Shown: piece after piece, positions 21,446 to 29,706 of the stretch | How positions within the stretch are numbered: the first letter of the stretch is position 1 | Layout of the letters: each line of letters begins with the position of its first letter | Assembly: GCF_003332825.1 (NCBI RefSeq) | Contig: NZ_QIRF01000010.1 | Location: forward strand, 1 to 64,000 | Source: Dyella sp. C9 | Lineage (GTDB): Bacteria > Pseudomonadota > Gammaproteobacteria > Xanthomonadales > Rhodanobacteraceae | Direction of reading: 5' to 3' | DNA length: 64,000 bases | Program-made: the position numbers and the translations under genes | The notes under the pieces: model-generated | Database searches by the model: none | What the model saw: only the letters and a program-made list of their open reading frames with translations | What the model was told of the DNA's origin: nothing

Positions 21446-21468
21446 CCCTCTCCCCTCCGGGGAGAGGG
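21446..21468. repeat. CCCTCTCCCC/GGGGAGAGGG palindrome
   Basis: Ten-base inverted repeat followed by TTGGGGTGAGGGG, a dispersed intergenic element. A partial CGTCATCCCGG repeat follows at 21511-21532. Together they fill the 217-base gap between the M17 and HAD genes. Confidence 0.6.
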
Positions 21469-21545
21469 TTGGGGTGAGGGGCCAAGCTGGCCTTGCCGTT
21501 TCGCAGATGCCGTCATCCCGGTGCAAGCCGGGCTTCGGCACAGCC

Positions 21546-22250
21546 TCAGCCGCGCGCTTCCAGCCAATCCGCCAGCGCGCTCATGTCACGCAGATCAAGG
21601 TCTGGCGCCGTACCCAGCGCGCCGGGCCAGGGATGTCCGGCGCGATTGATCCACGCCGTGCGCAGTCCCGCGTCGCGGGCACCTACGACATCCAGTTCCG
21701 GGTCGTCGCCCACGTGCAGGATCTCGCCCGGCTGCAGGCCCAGCCGCTCGGCGGCGGCGGTGAAGATGCGCGGGTCGGGCTTGGCCACGCCGGTATCGCG
21801 GGCGCAGACGTGATGCGCGAAAAGCGCGCGGATGCCGATGCGTTCGAGGTCGGCGTTGCCGTTGGTGAGGCTGACCACCGGCCAGCGTTCGGCCAGGCGT
21901 TGCAGCGCAGGCAGGCTGTCGGGGTAGAGGTCGACGCTGTTGCGCGCCGAGAAATAGATTTCCCACAGCGTTTCCAGCGGCGCCTCGTCGATGCCGCAGG
22001 TGGCAAACGCGCGCTGCATGGTGATGTAGCGCTGGGTGGTGAAATCGTGGGCGAGGTCGGTGCGCTCGGCAGCGACCTCGGCACGCAGTGCGCGCATGGC
22101 CGGGATGGGCCATGCGCGCGCCACGTCAGGGTAGTACGCCTTCAGGTAGGCATCGAGGTCGCGGTCTGCGCGTTCCAGGGCCGGCAGCACCGGCCACAGG
22201 GTGTCGTCCAGATCCAGTGTCAGGGCGCGTATGCGCACACCGCGATCCAT
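21546..22250 (-). CDS. HAD-superfamily phosphatase
   Basis: Soluble 234-residue HAD hydrolase. Motif I is LTLDLDDTLWPV (nucleophile and acid Asp), motif II the Thr in SLTNGNAD, motif III the Lys in GVAKPDPRIF and motif IV HVGDDPELDVVGARDAG. The substrate is unknown; the sequence resembles the YigB type (FMN or sugar phosphates). It starts two bases after the stop of the LysM fusion gene, so the two are co-transcribed. Confidence 0.88.
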   Translation of the reverse strand: MDRGVRIRALTLDLDDTLWPVLPALERADRDLDAYLKAYYPDVARAWPIPAMRALRAEVAAERTDLAHDFTTQRYITMQRAFATCGIDEAPLETLWEIYFSARNSVDLYPDSLPALQRLAERWPVVSLTNGNADLERIGIRALFAHHVCARDTGVAKPDPRIFTAAAERLGLQPGEILHVGDDPELDVVGARDAGLRTAWINRAGHPWPGALGTAPDLDLRDMSALADWLEARG

Positions 22251-22252
22251 CC

Positions 22253-23488
22253 TCAGTTGCCGCTGACCTGCAGCACCTGGTCCAGCTTCAGGGTGTCGCT
22301 GGTGAGGTGGTTCCAGCTCTTGAGCTGGGCCACGGTCACCGAGTACTTCTGCGCGATGGTCGACAGCGTGTCGCCCTTCACCACGGTGTGGGTCTGGCCG
22401 GCGCTGGTCTGCGCGCTGGTGCTGGCGGAGGCCTTCGTGTCGGGCAGGTCGGCGCTCTTGGCGGCAGCGCCGTCAGCCGGCGCCGCGGAGGCCACGGCAG
22501 CGGCCGGGGCGGCCACCGGCGTCGGCGCCGGAGCCTGGGCCGGCTCGTCCGGCATCGGGATGTTGTTCTCGGCCAGCAGCTTCTGGCGGCGGGCCTTGTC
22601 GTTCTCGGCCAGCTGCGGAGCATCGCTGTACGGCACCAGCTGGTGCGAACGGGCCAGCGCCTTCACTTCGTCGGTGTGCAGGAATTCCATGAAAGCCTGG
22701 ATCTGCGCAGCCTTCGGGCTGTTGCTGTTGGTCACCAGGTACAGCGGGGTGTACAGCAGGTAGCTGCCGTCGCTGATGGTGGCCAGGCTCGGGTGCACGT
22801 TATCGATGTTGATCATGCGCACCTTGCTGTTGCTGGCCACGCCCGACAGGGTGGTCACGCCCAGTGCGTTCGGATCGAGCGTCACGGCCTCTTCCAGCTT
22901 GGTCGTGTTCACGTACAGGCGCGGTGCCGCCACCGGCTGGTTGCCGCGGCCGAACACCAGGCGACGCAGGCTGTATTCCACGCCGTCACCGGGGCTGGCC
23001 ACCGCGTACAGGTCGATCGGCGCGTCCTTGCCGCCCACGTCCTTCCAGTTGGTGATCTTGCCGAAGTAGATGTCGTGCAGCTGCTTCACCGTGAGGTTGG
23101 GCACGTTGTTCGACGGGTGGGTGATCATCACCAGCGCGTCGAACGCCACCGGCGTGAACACCAGGTCGCTCTCGTTGCCGCCGGCGCTGCCGCGGGCGCT
23201 GCCGGCCAGGTCGGCCAGGCCGTGCTCGACCGCGTCGAGGCCCGAGGCGGTGTTGAACGGCTGCACGTCGATGCGGCCCTTGCCGCTCTTTTCGTAGGCC
23301 TTGGCCACGTCGTCCACCACGGCGCGGGCGGTGGCGTAGTCGCCACGCCACACCAGGGCGGGAAGCGTCGAGGCGGCCGGCTTGGCAGGCGCCTTCTTGG
23401 TGGTCTTGCCCGTGGCGGCGAGGGCACCGGAGGCCGCGCATGCCGTGAGCAGCGCAACGAATAGCAGGCGGGAAATACGAAGGGACAT
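22253..23488 (-). CDS. phosphate-binding (PstS-like) domain protein with C-terminal LysM
   Basis: Exported 411-residue protein. A signal peptide (about 1-26) is followed by a type-2 periplasmic binding domain of the PstS/PBP-like kind (about 40-290; VKQLHDIYFGKITNWKDVGG is characteristic of this family), an Ala/Pro-rich linker, and a C-terminal LysM peptidoglycan-binding domain (about 365-408; VVKGDTLSTIAQKYSVT). No pst transporter genes are adjacent. The fusion suggests a binding protein held at the wall. The start at 23488 places the signal peptide at the N-terminus. Confidence 0.88.
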   Translation of the reverse strand: MSLRISRLLFVALLTACAASGALAATGKTTKKAPAKPAASTLPALVWRGDYATARAVVDDVAKAYEKSGKGRIDVQPFNTASGLDAVEHGLADLAGSARGSAGGNESDLVFTPVAFDALVMITHPSNNVPNLTVKQLHDIYFGKITNWKDVGGKDAPIDLYAVASPGDGVEYSLRRLVFGRGNQPVAAPRLYVNTTKLEEAVTLDPNALGVTTLSGVASNSKVRMINIDNVHPSLATISDGSYLLYTPLYLVTNSNSPKAAQIQAFMEFLHTDEVKALARSHQLVPYSDAPQLAENDKARRQKLLAENNIPMPDEPAQAPAPTPVAAPAAAVASAAPADGAAAKSADLPDTKASASTSAQTSAGQTHTVVKGDTLSTIAQKYSVTVAQLKSWNHLTSDTLKLDQVLQVSGN

Positions 23489-23731
23489 GGCGGTGAGGAA
23501 CCCCGGATGATGATGATGGTGTTCGCGAGCCGCCTTAACCGGGCGCGCGTGCAAGAAAGGTGGAACCCGGGTATTTCATCCAGCACAAGCGCAAACATCA
23601 AGCGCTTTCATGTGTTTGCATCGAGAAAAACGCGATGCCGCGCACGGCGTGGCGCCACTGTTCATCAGTGGTTACCGGTCTCACCCCGACCTATACGGTC
23701 GCAGCCACCATGCGACGAACAGGTGATGACC

Positions 23732-23767
23732 TGCACGCCGTTCCAGCCGCGGCCGGAACGGCGTGCA
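23732..23767. terminator. perfect 13-bp hairpin downstream of the Deg/HtrA gene
   Basis: TGCACGCCGTTCC and its exact complement GGAACGGCGTGCA separated by 10 bases, eight bases beyond the stop of the minus-strand protease gene. No T run follows, so efficiency as an intrinsic terminator is uncertain. The rest of 23489-23774 shows no gene. Confidence 0.6.
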
Positions 23768-23774
23768 AAGGCAC

Positions 23775-25145
23775 TCAGCGGATCTCGACGTAGCGCACGC
23801 CGTCGTCGTTGGAGACCACCAGCACCAGCTGGCGCGGATTGACGCCGGCCAGGCGCTGCAGCGTGCGCAGGTCGGGCACGCGCAGGTTGCCCACGCCGAT
23901 CACGATGTCGCTGGTCTGCAGGCCGGCCTGTGCCGCGCGACTGCCCGGGCGCACCGCACTCACGCCCACGCCGCCGATGCCCTGGCCACGCAGGTTCTGT
24001 GAGAGTTCGCTGAAGGTGACGCCGGCCAGTCGCGCATCGAGCTTGGCGCCGTCGATCGTGGCCAGCTTCTCTGGCACAAGCCTGGCGGTGACGTCGCGCG
24101 TGCTGCCGTTGCGCAGCACGCTCAGCTTCACCGTGCTGCCCAGCGGCAGCAGGCCTTCGGCATTGCGCAGCTCCTGCGCGTTGCGCAGCGGCTTGCCGTC
24201 GATGGCGGTGATGACGTCGCCCACCTGGATATCGGCGCCCTCGGCTGCCGAGCCCGTGCTCACGCGGGTAACCACCGCGCCGTTGTTGTCCTTGAGGTTG
24301 AGCGCCTTGGCGATACGTGGGGTAATGTCCTGGGTGTCGATGCCAAGGTTGCCGCGGTTGACCTTGCCGTTGGCGATCAGCTGCTGCATCACCTCGCCGC
24401 TGAGGTTGGTGGGAATGGCAAAGCCGATGCCCACGTTGCCGCCCGAGGGCGAGAAGATCATGGTGTTGATGCCCACCAGCTCGCCGCGCAGGTTCACCAG
24501 CGCGCCGCCGGAGTTGCCCGGGTTGATCGAGGCATCGGTCTGGATGAAGTTCTGGAAGCCGGTGCCGCCGAGGCCATTACGACCCAGCGCCGACACGATG
24601 CCCGACGTCACCGTCTGGCCCAGGCCGAACGGGTCGCCCACCGCCACCACGAAGTCGCCCACGCGCAGCTTGGACGAGTCGGCCATCGGCAAGGCCTGCA
24701 GCCCGGTCGCGGTGATCTGCACCACCGCCACGTCGGTATCCGGGTCGGTGCCCACCAGCTTGCCCTTGAAGTCACGCCCATCCTGCAGGGTCACCGTGAT
24801 GTCGTCGGCGCCACCCACCACATGGTTGTTGGTGAGGATGTAGCCCTTGGCCGCATCCACGATCACGCCCGAACCCAGGCTCTGCTCCACGCGCTCGCGC
24901 GGCGAGCCCGACAGCCCGAAGATCTGGCGGAACACCGGGTCGTCGAAGAACGGATCGCGCACCTGCACGCGCGTCTTGGTGGAGATGTTCACCACCGCCG
25001 GGGTCACCTTCTCCAGCATCGGCGCCAGTGAAGGCAGCGGCTGGCCATCGACGGCGGTAGGCAAGCCGGCATGGCTGGCAAGCGGCACGGCGGCCATGGC
25101 GACAAGGCCCAGCGAGGCCAGTCGGCGGACGAGTCGGGTGAACAT
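23775..25145 (-). CDS. degP: Do/DegP-like periplasmic serine endoprotease
   Basis: Envelope quality-control protease of the HtrA family (456 residues): signal peptide (about 1-26), a trypsin-like domain with His in LTNNHVVGGADD, Asp in GTDPDTDVAVVQI and Ser in INPGNSGGALVNL, then two PDZ domains (about 265-350 and 365-456). The size and N-terminal segment FFDDPVFRQIFG resemble MucD/DegQ proteins. It runs alone and is divergent from the ribonucleotide reductase gene. Confidence 0.94.
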   Translation of the reverse strand: MFTRLVRRLASLGLVAMAAVPLASHAGLPTAVDGQPLPSLAPMLEKVTPAVVNISTKTRVQVRDPFFDDPVFRQIFGLSGSPRERVEQSLGSGVIVDAAKGYILTNNHVVGGADDITVTLQDGRDFKGKLVGTDPDTDVAVVQITATGLQALPMADSSKLRVGDFVVAVGDPFGLGQTVTSGIVSALGRNGLGGTGFQNFIQTDASINPGNSGGALVNLRGELVGINTMIFSPSGGNVGIGFAIPTNLSGEVMQQLIANGKVNRGNLGIDTQDITPRIAKALNLKDNNGAVVTRVSTGSAAEGADIQVGDVITAIDGKPLRNAQELRNAEGLLPLGSTVKLSVLRNGSTRDVTARLVPEKLATIDGAKLDARLAGVTFSELSQNLRGQGIGGVGVSAVRPGSRAAQAGLQTSDIVIGVGNLRVPDLRTLQRLAGVNPRQLVLVVSNDDGVRYVEIR

Positions 25146-25319
25146 GCAAGCTCCTTTTTTGCAGGTCTATCGGCGCAGTTTCGACTCGCCACGGCGACCA
25201 CGGTTCCATGGCGCGCGCACTGACGAAAGCACTTTACATCGAAGCAGGTGGGGGGTAACGTTGGCCCTCACTTACGACCACAACATCTTGTGTGAAAGCG
25301 CCATAGGTTCACCCAAGAG

Positions 25320-25491
25320 CTGGTGTCGGGCGCATCTCTGGGGGGAGATGCCAACGTCGGGCAGGGAGCGTCGGTTCGGGCTCAGCGCACAGGCTTCTTT
25401 TGACCGGTGCAAGGCCTGAAACAGGCGGTATAGCCGGGCAGGACTGGATCCAACACGGGGCCGCAAGGTCGTACCGGAGGTCAGGAAGCCG
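25320..25491 (+). promoter_or_regulatory. structured 5' leader of the class II ribonucleotide reductase gene
   Basis: The 346-base gap between the divergent protease and reductase genes holds several compact hairpins just before the start: GCATCTC/GAGATGC at 25332-25351, GCCTG-AAA-CAGGC at 25414-25426 and GGCC-GCAA-GGTC (GNRA tetraloop) at 25459-25470. GGTGCAAGGCC at 25407-25417 and GTCAGGAAGCC overlapping the ribosome binding region resemble pieces of the adenosylcobalamin riboswitch consensus (GGTGCAAAtCC and the B12 box), but the conserved GCCACTG core was not found. Treated as a candidate cis-regulatory RNA, not a proven riboswitch. Confidence 0.4.
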
Positions 25492-28400
25492 ATGAGCACC
25501 GCGCGTGCACCAGCCGTCCACCGAGATAACGCTGTGATTCCGCTACAGCCAGCGTCGTACGACATCTGGGACAAGAAGTACCGGCTGAAAACCAAGTCGG
25601 GCGAGCCCGTCGACGGCAGCGTGGACGAAACCTACCAGCGCGTTGCCCGCGCCCTGTCCGAAGTGGAAGCCACGCCCGAGCTGCGCGAGCACTGGCACGA
25701 GCGTTTCCTGTGGGCGCTGCGCCGCGGTGCCATTCCCGCTGGCCGCATTACCTCCAACGCAGGCGCGCTGGCGCACAAGCCGGCCACCTCCACCATCAAC
25801 TGCACCGTGTCCGGCACCATCCACGACTCCATGGACGACATCCTGGAGAAGGTGCACGAGGCGGGCCTCACGCTGAAGGCCGGCTGCGGCATCGGCTACG
25901 AGTTCTCCACGCTGCGTCCGCGCGGCGCGTACGTGTCGGGCGCGGGTGCCTACACCTCCGGCCCGCTGTCCTTCATGGATATCTACGACAAGATGTGCTT
26001 CACCGTGTCGTCCGCTGGCGGTCGCCGCGGTGCGCAGATGGGCACCTTCGACGTCAGCCATCCCGACGTGAAGGAGTTCATCCGCGCCAAGCGCGAGAAC
26101 GGCCGGCTGCGCCAGTTCAACCTGTCCCTGCTGGTCACCGACGGCTTCATGCAGGCGGTGGAGCACGACCAGGACTGGCCGCTGGTGTTCCCCGTGCACG
26201 TGAAGGAACAGCACGAGATCGACCTCGACGACGCCACCAAGGTGGTGTGGCGCGAATGGCCCACCCACGAGAACTACGTGGAGCGCGAGGACGGCCTGGT
26301 GGCCTGCAAGATCTACGGCCACATCCGGGCGCGGCACCTGTGGGACATGATCATGGTGTCCACCTACGACTTTGCCGAGCCGGGTTTCATCCTGATCGAC
26401 AAGGTCAACGAGATGAACAACAACTGGTGGTGCGAGCACATCCGCGCCACCAACCCCTGCGTCACCGGCGACACCTGGGTGCAGACCGCCGCCGGCCCGC
26501 GCCAGGTGCAGAGCCTGCTCGGCCAGCCCTTCCTGGCCCGCGTGGACGGTCGCGACCACGCCACCGGTCCCGAGGGTTTCTTCCGCACCGCCACCAAGCC
26601 CGTGCTGGCGCTGCAGACCGAGGAAGGCCATCGCCTGCGCCTCACCGCCGACCATCGCGTGCGCCGCGTATCGCGCATGACGCGCTGGAGCGTGGACACC
26701 GAATGGTGCGAAGCCGCCCAGCTGCGCGCAGGCGACAAGCTGCTGTTGAACGACCACCGCGCCAACGCCACGTGGGCCGGCGCGCTCACGCAGGAGCAGG
26801 GATACCTGCTTGGTCTGCTGGTGGGCGACGGCACCCTCAAGCACGAGGCCGCGGTGCTCTCCGTGTGGCCGCAGGCCATCGCCGCCAACGGCCCCGGCCA
26901 TGGCGGTGCCCGTGCCCTGATGGACGAAGCCCTGCGCTGCGCGCAGAGCCTGCCGCATCGCGCCGATTTCGCGGGCTGGTCCGCCGTGGCCGGCCGCAAC
27001 GAGTGGCGCATGAAGTCCGCCGCGCTGCGCGACCTGGCCTTCGAGCTGGGCATGCGCGTGGGCGACAAGGCCATCACGGCCGCGCTCGAGCAGGCCTCCA
27101 GCGAAGGCTATCGGGGCTTCCTGCGTGGCTTCTTCGACGCGGACGGTTCCGTGCAGGGCAGCCAGGCCAAGGGCGTGTCGGTGCGTCTGGCCCAGTCCGA
27201 CCTCACCCGCCTGGAGGCCGTGCAGCGCATGCTGCTGCGCCTGGGCATCCCCTCGCACATCTACCGCCAGCGATGCGACGCCGGCAGCGCCCTGTTGCCG
27301 GACGGCAAGGGCGGCCAGGCGCACTACGCCACCCAGGCACAGCACGAGCTGGTGGTGGCCGGCGAGGCGCTGCTGTGCTTCCAGGAGCTCATCGGCTTTG
27401 CCGACGGCGACAAGGCCCTGCGCCTGAAGACCCTGCTGTCGTCCTACCGCCGCACGCTCAACCGCAGTCGCTACATCGCCACCGTCGCCCGCCTGGACGA
27501 CGACGGCGTGGAAGACGTCTACGACGTGCAGGTGCCGGGCATCAACACCTTCGACGGCAACGGCCTGCACGCCCACAACTGCGGCGAACAGCCCCTGCCG
27601 CCCTACGGCTCGTGCCTGCTGGGCTCGGTGAACCTCACCACCTTCGTGCGCGACCCGTTCGGCCCCAAGGCCCGCTTCGACTGGGACGAATACCGCGAGG
27701 TGGTGCGGGTGTTCACCCGCATGCTGGACAACGTGGTGGAGGTGAACGGCCTGCCGCTGGAGCAGCAGCGCAACGAGATCCTCTCCAAGCGCCGCCACGG
27801 CATGGGCTTCCTGGGCCTGGGCAGCACGCTCACCATGCTCAAGATGCGCTACGGCAGTGCGGAGGCCGTGGGCTTCACCGAGGACGTCTCCCGCGAAATG
27901 GCCGTGGCTGGCTGGGAGGTCGCCCTCGACCTGGCCAGGGAAAAGGGCGTGGCCCCGGTGCTGGCGCGCGACTACACCGTCACCGGCGACATGCTGCGCA
28001 AGCGTCCGGAAATGGCCGCCGACGGCTACAAGGTGGGCGACACCATCCCGGGCCGCGTGCTGCACGCCAGGTACAGCCGCTACATGCAGCGCGTGGCCGA
28101 AGTGGCCCCCAACCTGGTGGCCGAGCTGGCCGAAACCGGCGCCCGCTTCACCCACCACAGCTCGATCGCGCCCACCGGCACCATCTCGCTGTCCCTGGCC
28201 AACAACGCCAGCAACGGCATCGAGCCGAGCTTTGCCCACCACTATTCGCGCAACGTGATCCGCGAGGGCCGCAAGACCAAGGAAAAGGTCGAGGTCTACA
28301 GCTACGAGCTGCTGGCCTACCGCGCCCTGATCAACGCCGACGCGCTGCCCTTCACCGACGACCCCAAGTCCAGGCTGCCCGACTACTTCGTGGCCGCCGA

Positions 28401-28761
28401 CGACATCACGCCCAGGGAGCACGTCGACATCCAGGCCGCGGCACAGCGCTGGGTCGATTCCTCCATCTCCAAGACGGCGAACGTCCCCACCGACTACCCG
28501 TACGATGACTTCAAGGACATCTACTTCTACGCTTACAAGCAGGGCCTCAAGGGCTGTACCACCTTCCGCTTCAACCCCGCCGCCTTCCAGGGCGTGCTGG
28601 TAAAAGAGGCGGATCTTGAGAACACCCTCTACCGCTTCGAATTGGAGGACGGTAGTGTTGTGGAACTGAAAGGCAACGAAGAAGTGGAATACGACGGCGA
28701 AATGCACACCGCCGCCAATTTGTTCGATGCCTTGAAGGAAGGGTATTACGGAAAGTTCTAA
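25492..28761 (+). CDS. nrdJ: adenosylcobalamin-dependent (class II) ribonucleotide reductase, catalytic part, intein-containing
   Basis: Reduces ribonucleotides to deoxyribonucleotides using a thiyl radical generated from adenosylcobalamin. The 1089-residue precursor contains a 374-residue intein (residues 323-696); removing it leaves 715 residues. Barrel landmarks are the reducing Cys104 in TINCTVSG, the segment AGCGIGYEFSTLRP, and the active-site triad Asn321-Cys697-Glu699, which is rebuilt only after splicing (NP|CGEQPLPPYGS). The phosphate-binding loop is IAPTGTISL. The protein ends at YYGKF without the C-terminal cysteines that pass on reducing equivalents; these sit in the separate gene at 29707-30453, the arrangement called NrdJa/NrdJb in Pseudomonas aeruginosa. 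Confidence 0.93.
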   Translation: MSTARAPAVHRDNAVIPLQPASYDIWDKKYRLKTKSGEPVDGSVDETYQRVARALSEVEATPELREHWHERFLWALRRGAIPAGRITSNAGALAHKPATSTINCTVSGTIHDSMDDILEKVHEAGLTLKAGCGIGYEFSTLRPRGAYVSGAGAYTSGPLSFMDIYDKMCFTVSSAGGRRGAQMGTFDVSHPDVKEFIRAKRENGRLRQFNLSLLVTDGFMQAVEHDQDWPLVFPVHVKEQHEIDLDDATKVVWREWPTHENYVEREDGLVACKIYGHIRARHLWDMIMVSTYDFAEPGFILIDKVNEMNNNWWCEHIRATNPCVTGDTWVQTAAGPRQVQSLLGQPFLARVDGRDHATGPEGFFRTATKPVLALQTEEGHRLRLTADHRVRRVSRMTRWSVDTEWCEAAQLRAGDKLLLNDHRANATWAGALTQEQGYLLGLLVGDGTLKHEAAVLSVWPQAIAANGPGHGGARALMDEALRCAQSLPHRADFAGWSAVAGRNEWRMKSAALRDLAFELGMRVGDKAITAALEQASSEGYRGFLRGFFDADGSVQGSQAKGVSVRLAQSDLTRLEAVQRMLLRLGIPSHIYRQRCDAGSALLPDGKGGQAHYATQAQHELVVAGEALLCFQELIGFADGDKALRLKTLLSSYRRTLNRSRYIATVARLDDDGVEDVYDVQVPGINTFDGNGLHAHNCGEQPLPPYGSCLLGSVNLTTFVRDPFGPKARFDWDEYREVVRVFTRMLDNVVEVNGLPLEQQRNEILSKRRHGMGFLGLGSTLTMLKMRYGSAEAVGFTEDVSREMAVAGWEVALDLAREKGVAPVLARDYTVTGDMLRKRPEMAADGYKVGDTIPGRVLHARYSRYMQRVAEVAPNLVAELAETGARFTHHSSIAPTGTISLSLANNASNGIEPSFAHHYSRNVIREGRKTKEKVEVYSYELLAYRALINADALPFTDDPKSRLPDYFVAADDITPREHVDIQAAAQRWVDSSISKTANVPTDYPYDDFKDIYFYAYKQGLKGCTTFRFNPAAFQGVLVKEADLENTLYRFELEDGSVVELKGNEEVEYDGEMHTAANLFDALKEGYYGKF
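26458..27579 (+). other. intein with LAGLIDADG endonuclease domain
   Basis: In-frame protein-splicing element of 374 residues within the reductase. It starts with Cys (CVTGDTWVQT, block A), has the block-B TxxH in LTADHRV (Thr385/His388), two dodecapeptide-like endonuclease motifs GYLLGLLVGDGTL (about 437-448) and FLRGFFDADGSV (about 543-554), and ends VYDVQVPG...HAHN before Cys+1. The acidic residues Asp446 and Asp551 are present, so the endonuclease could be active. Splicing residues Cys1, His695-Asn696 and Cys+1 are all intact. Base composition matches the host gene, suggesting long residence. Confidence 0.93.
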
Positions 28762-28769
28762 TATAGCGC

Positions 28770-28794
28770 CCGGCGCCTGGCTTCCAGGTGCCGG
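28770..28794. terminator. hairpin between nrdJ and the H1-like gene
   Basis: 11-bp stem CCGGCGCCTGG/CCAGGTGCCGG (one G-T pair) with a three-base loop, eight bases after the nrdJ stop. There is no strong T run, so it could be an attenuator or a partial terminator. Confidence 0.5.
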
Positions 28795-28876
28795 CTCGCT
28801 TGCAAGAGCGGCCCGGGTGCCTAGCAGCAAGGCTCAATACAAAGTTCCAGAATCCACGTCGGAGGGGATTACACGC

Positions 28877-29473
28877 ATGTCCATCGATACCGAGTTTGAT
28901 GTGAAAGAAGACGCCGTACTGGTTGTTGACGCGCCGGTGGAAGTTGCCGCGGTCGAAGTGACCCAGGCCGCAGCCCCCAAGAAGGCTCGTGCCAAGAAGA
29001 AGTCGGCCGCAGCCAAGAAGGCTGCTCCGGCCAAGAAGGCAGCCAAGGCCGTCAAGAAGGCTCCGGTCAAGAAGGCCGCAGCCAAGAAGGTCGCCAAGAA
29101 GGCGGTGAAGAAGGCCGATGCCAAGAAGGTCGCCAAGTAGACGGTGAAGAAGGCTGCTGCCAAGAAGGTCGCCAAGAAGGCGGTCAAGAAGGCCGTGGCC
29201 AAGAAGGCGGTGCGCAAGGCGGTGAAGAAGGCTGTCGCCAAGCGCGTGGCCAAGAAGGTCGCCAAGCGCGCGGTCAAGAAGGCCGTCGCCAAGAAGGTGG
29301 CACGCAAGGTTGCAAAGAAGACGGTCAAGAAGGCCGCCGTTCGCAAGGTGGCCAAGAAGGCCGCCGGTAAGAAGATCGCCGCCAAGGCGGTCAAGAGGTC
29401 CACTGCCAGCAAGAAGGCAGGCGTGAAGAAGGCGGTCCGCAAGGTCGCCAAGAAAACCGCCCGCCGTAAGTAA
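28877..29473 (+). pseudogene. histone H1-like Lys/Ala-rich protein gene with internal amber codon
   Basis: From the ATG at 28877 (GGAGGGG at 28861) the frame encodes an acidic N-terminus (about 1-38) followed by KKA-type repeats resembling eukaryotic H1 tails and bacterial AlgP/HU-tail-like proteins. A TAG at 29138-29140 stops translation after 87 residues, but the same frame and the same repeat pattern continue to TAA at 29473 (another 110 codons). Where sister repeats read AAGGCG, this one reads TAGACG, so point substitution rather than frameshift explains it. The first half could still be made, or the second half could restart at the GTG at 29144. Probable role, if expressed, is DNA compaction. 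Confidence 0.7.
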
Positions 29474-29485
29474 GTCGTAAACCGG

Positions 29486-29515
29486 TCCGGCCCGGCGCTT
29501 ACCCGCCGGGCCGGA
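29486..29515. terminator. strong hairpin after the H1-like gene
   Basis: 12-bp perfect stem TCCGGCCCGGCG/CGCCGGGCCGGA with a six-base loop, 12 bases after the stop and followed by TCGTT. Confidence 0.7.
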
Positions 29516-29577
29516 TCGTTCCCGCCGTACCGCCAGGACCGGACAGTCCGTCCTTCAAGACCCGACGCCTTCCGTCC

Positions 29578-29605
29578 CGTCATTCCGGCGGAAGCCGGAA
29601 TCCAG
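29578..29605. repeat. dispersed CGTCATTCCGG palindrome
   Basis: CGTCATTCCGGCGGAAGCCGGAATCCAG, the best copy of the repeat also seen at 2444-2469. It lies between the H1-like gene and the second reductase gene. Confidence 0.7.
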
Positions 29606-29706
29606 CGCCTTCAAAGCCCGGGTTCCCGCCTCCATCGAGATAACGAAGGTCCTGCCGGCCAGCTGGCCGTCCCGCGCCGCCAACGACTCGAAAAGAAGCT
29701 CACGCC

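Noticed and set aside
25320..25491. Canonical adenosylcobalamin riboswitch
   Set aside because: Only fragments resemble the consensus; the conserved GCCACTG core and full B12 box were not found, so only a generic structured leader is claimed.
25543..28830. 1095-codon antisense open frame across nrdJ
   Set aside because: Long antisense frames are expected opposite high-G+C genes; its His/Val/Gly-rich composition has no domain pattern, while the plus strand has a full RNR and intein.
28834..29583. 249-codon minus-strand frame opposite the H1-like gene
   Set aside because: Its FLATLRTA-type repeats are just the complement of the Lys-rich repeats; no start site or family.
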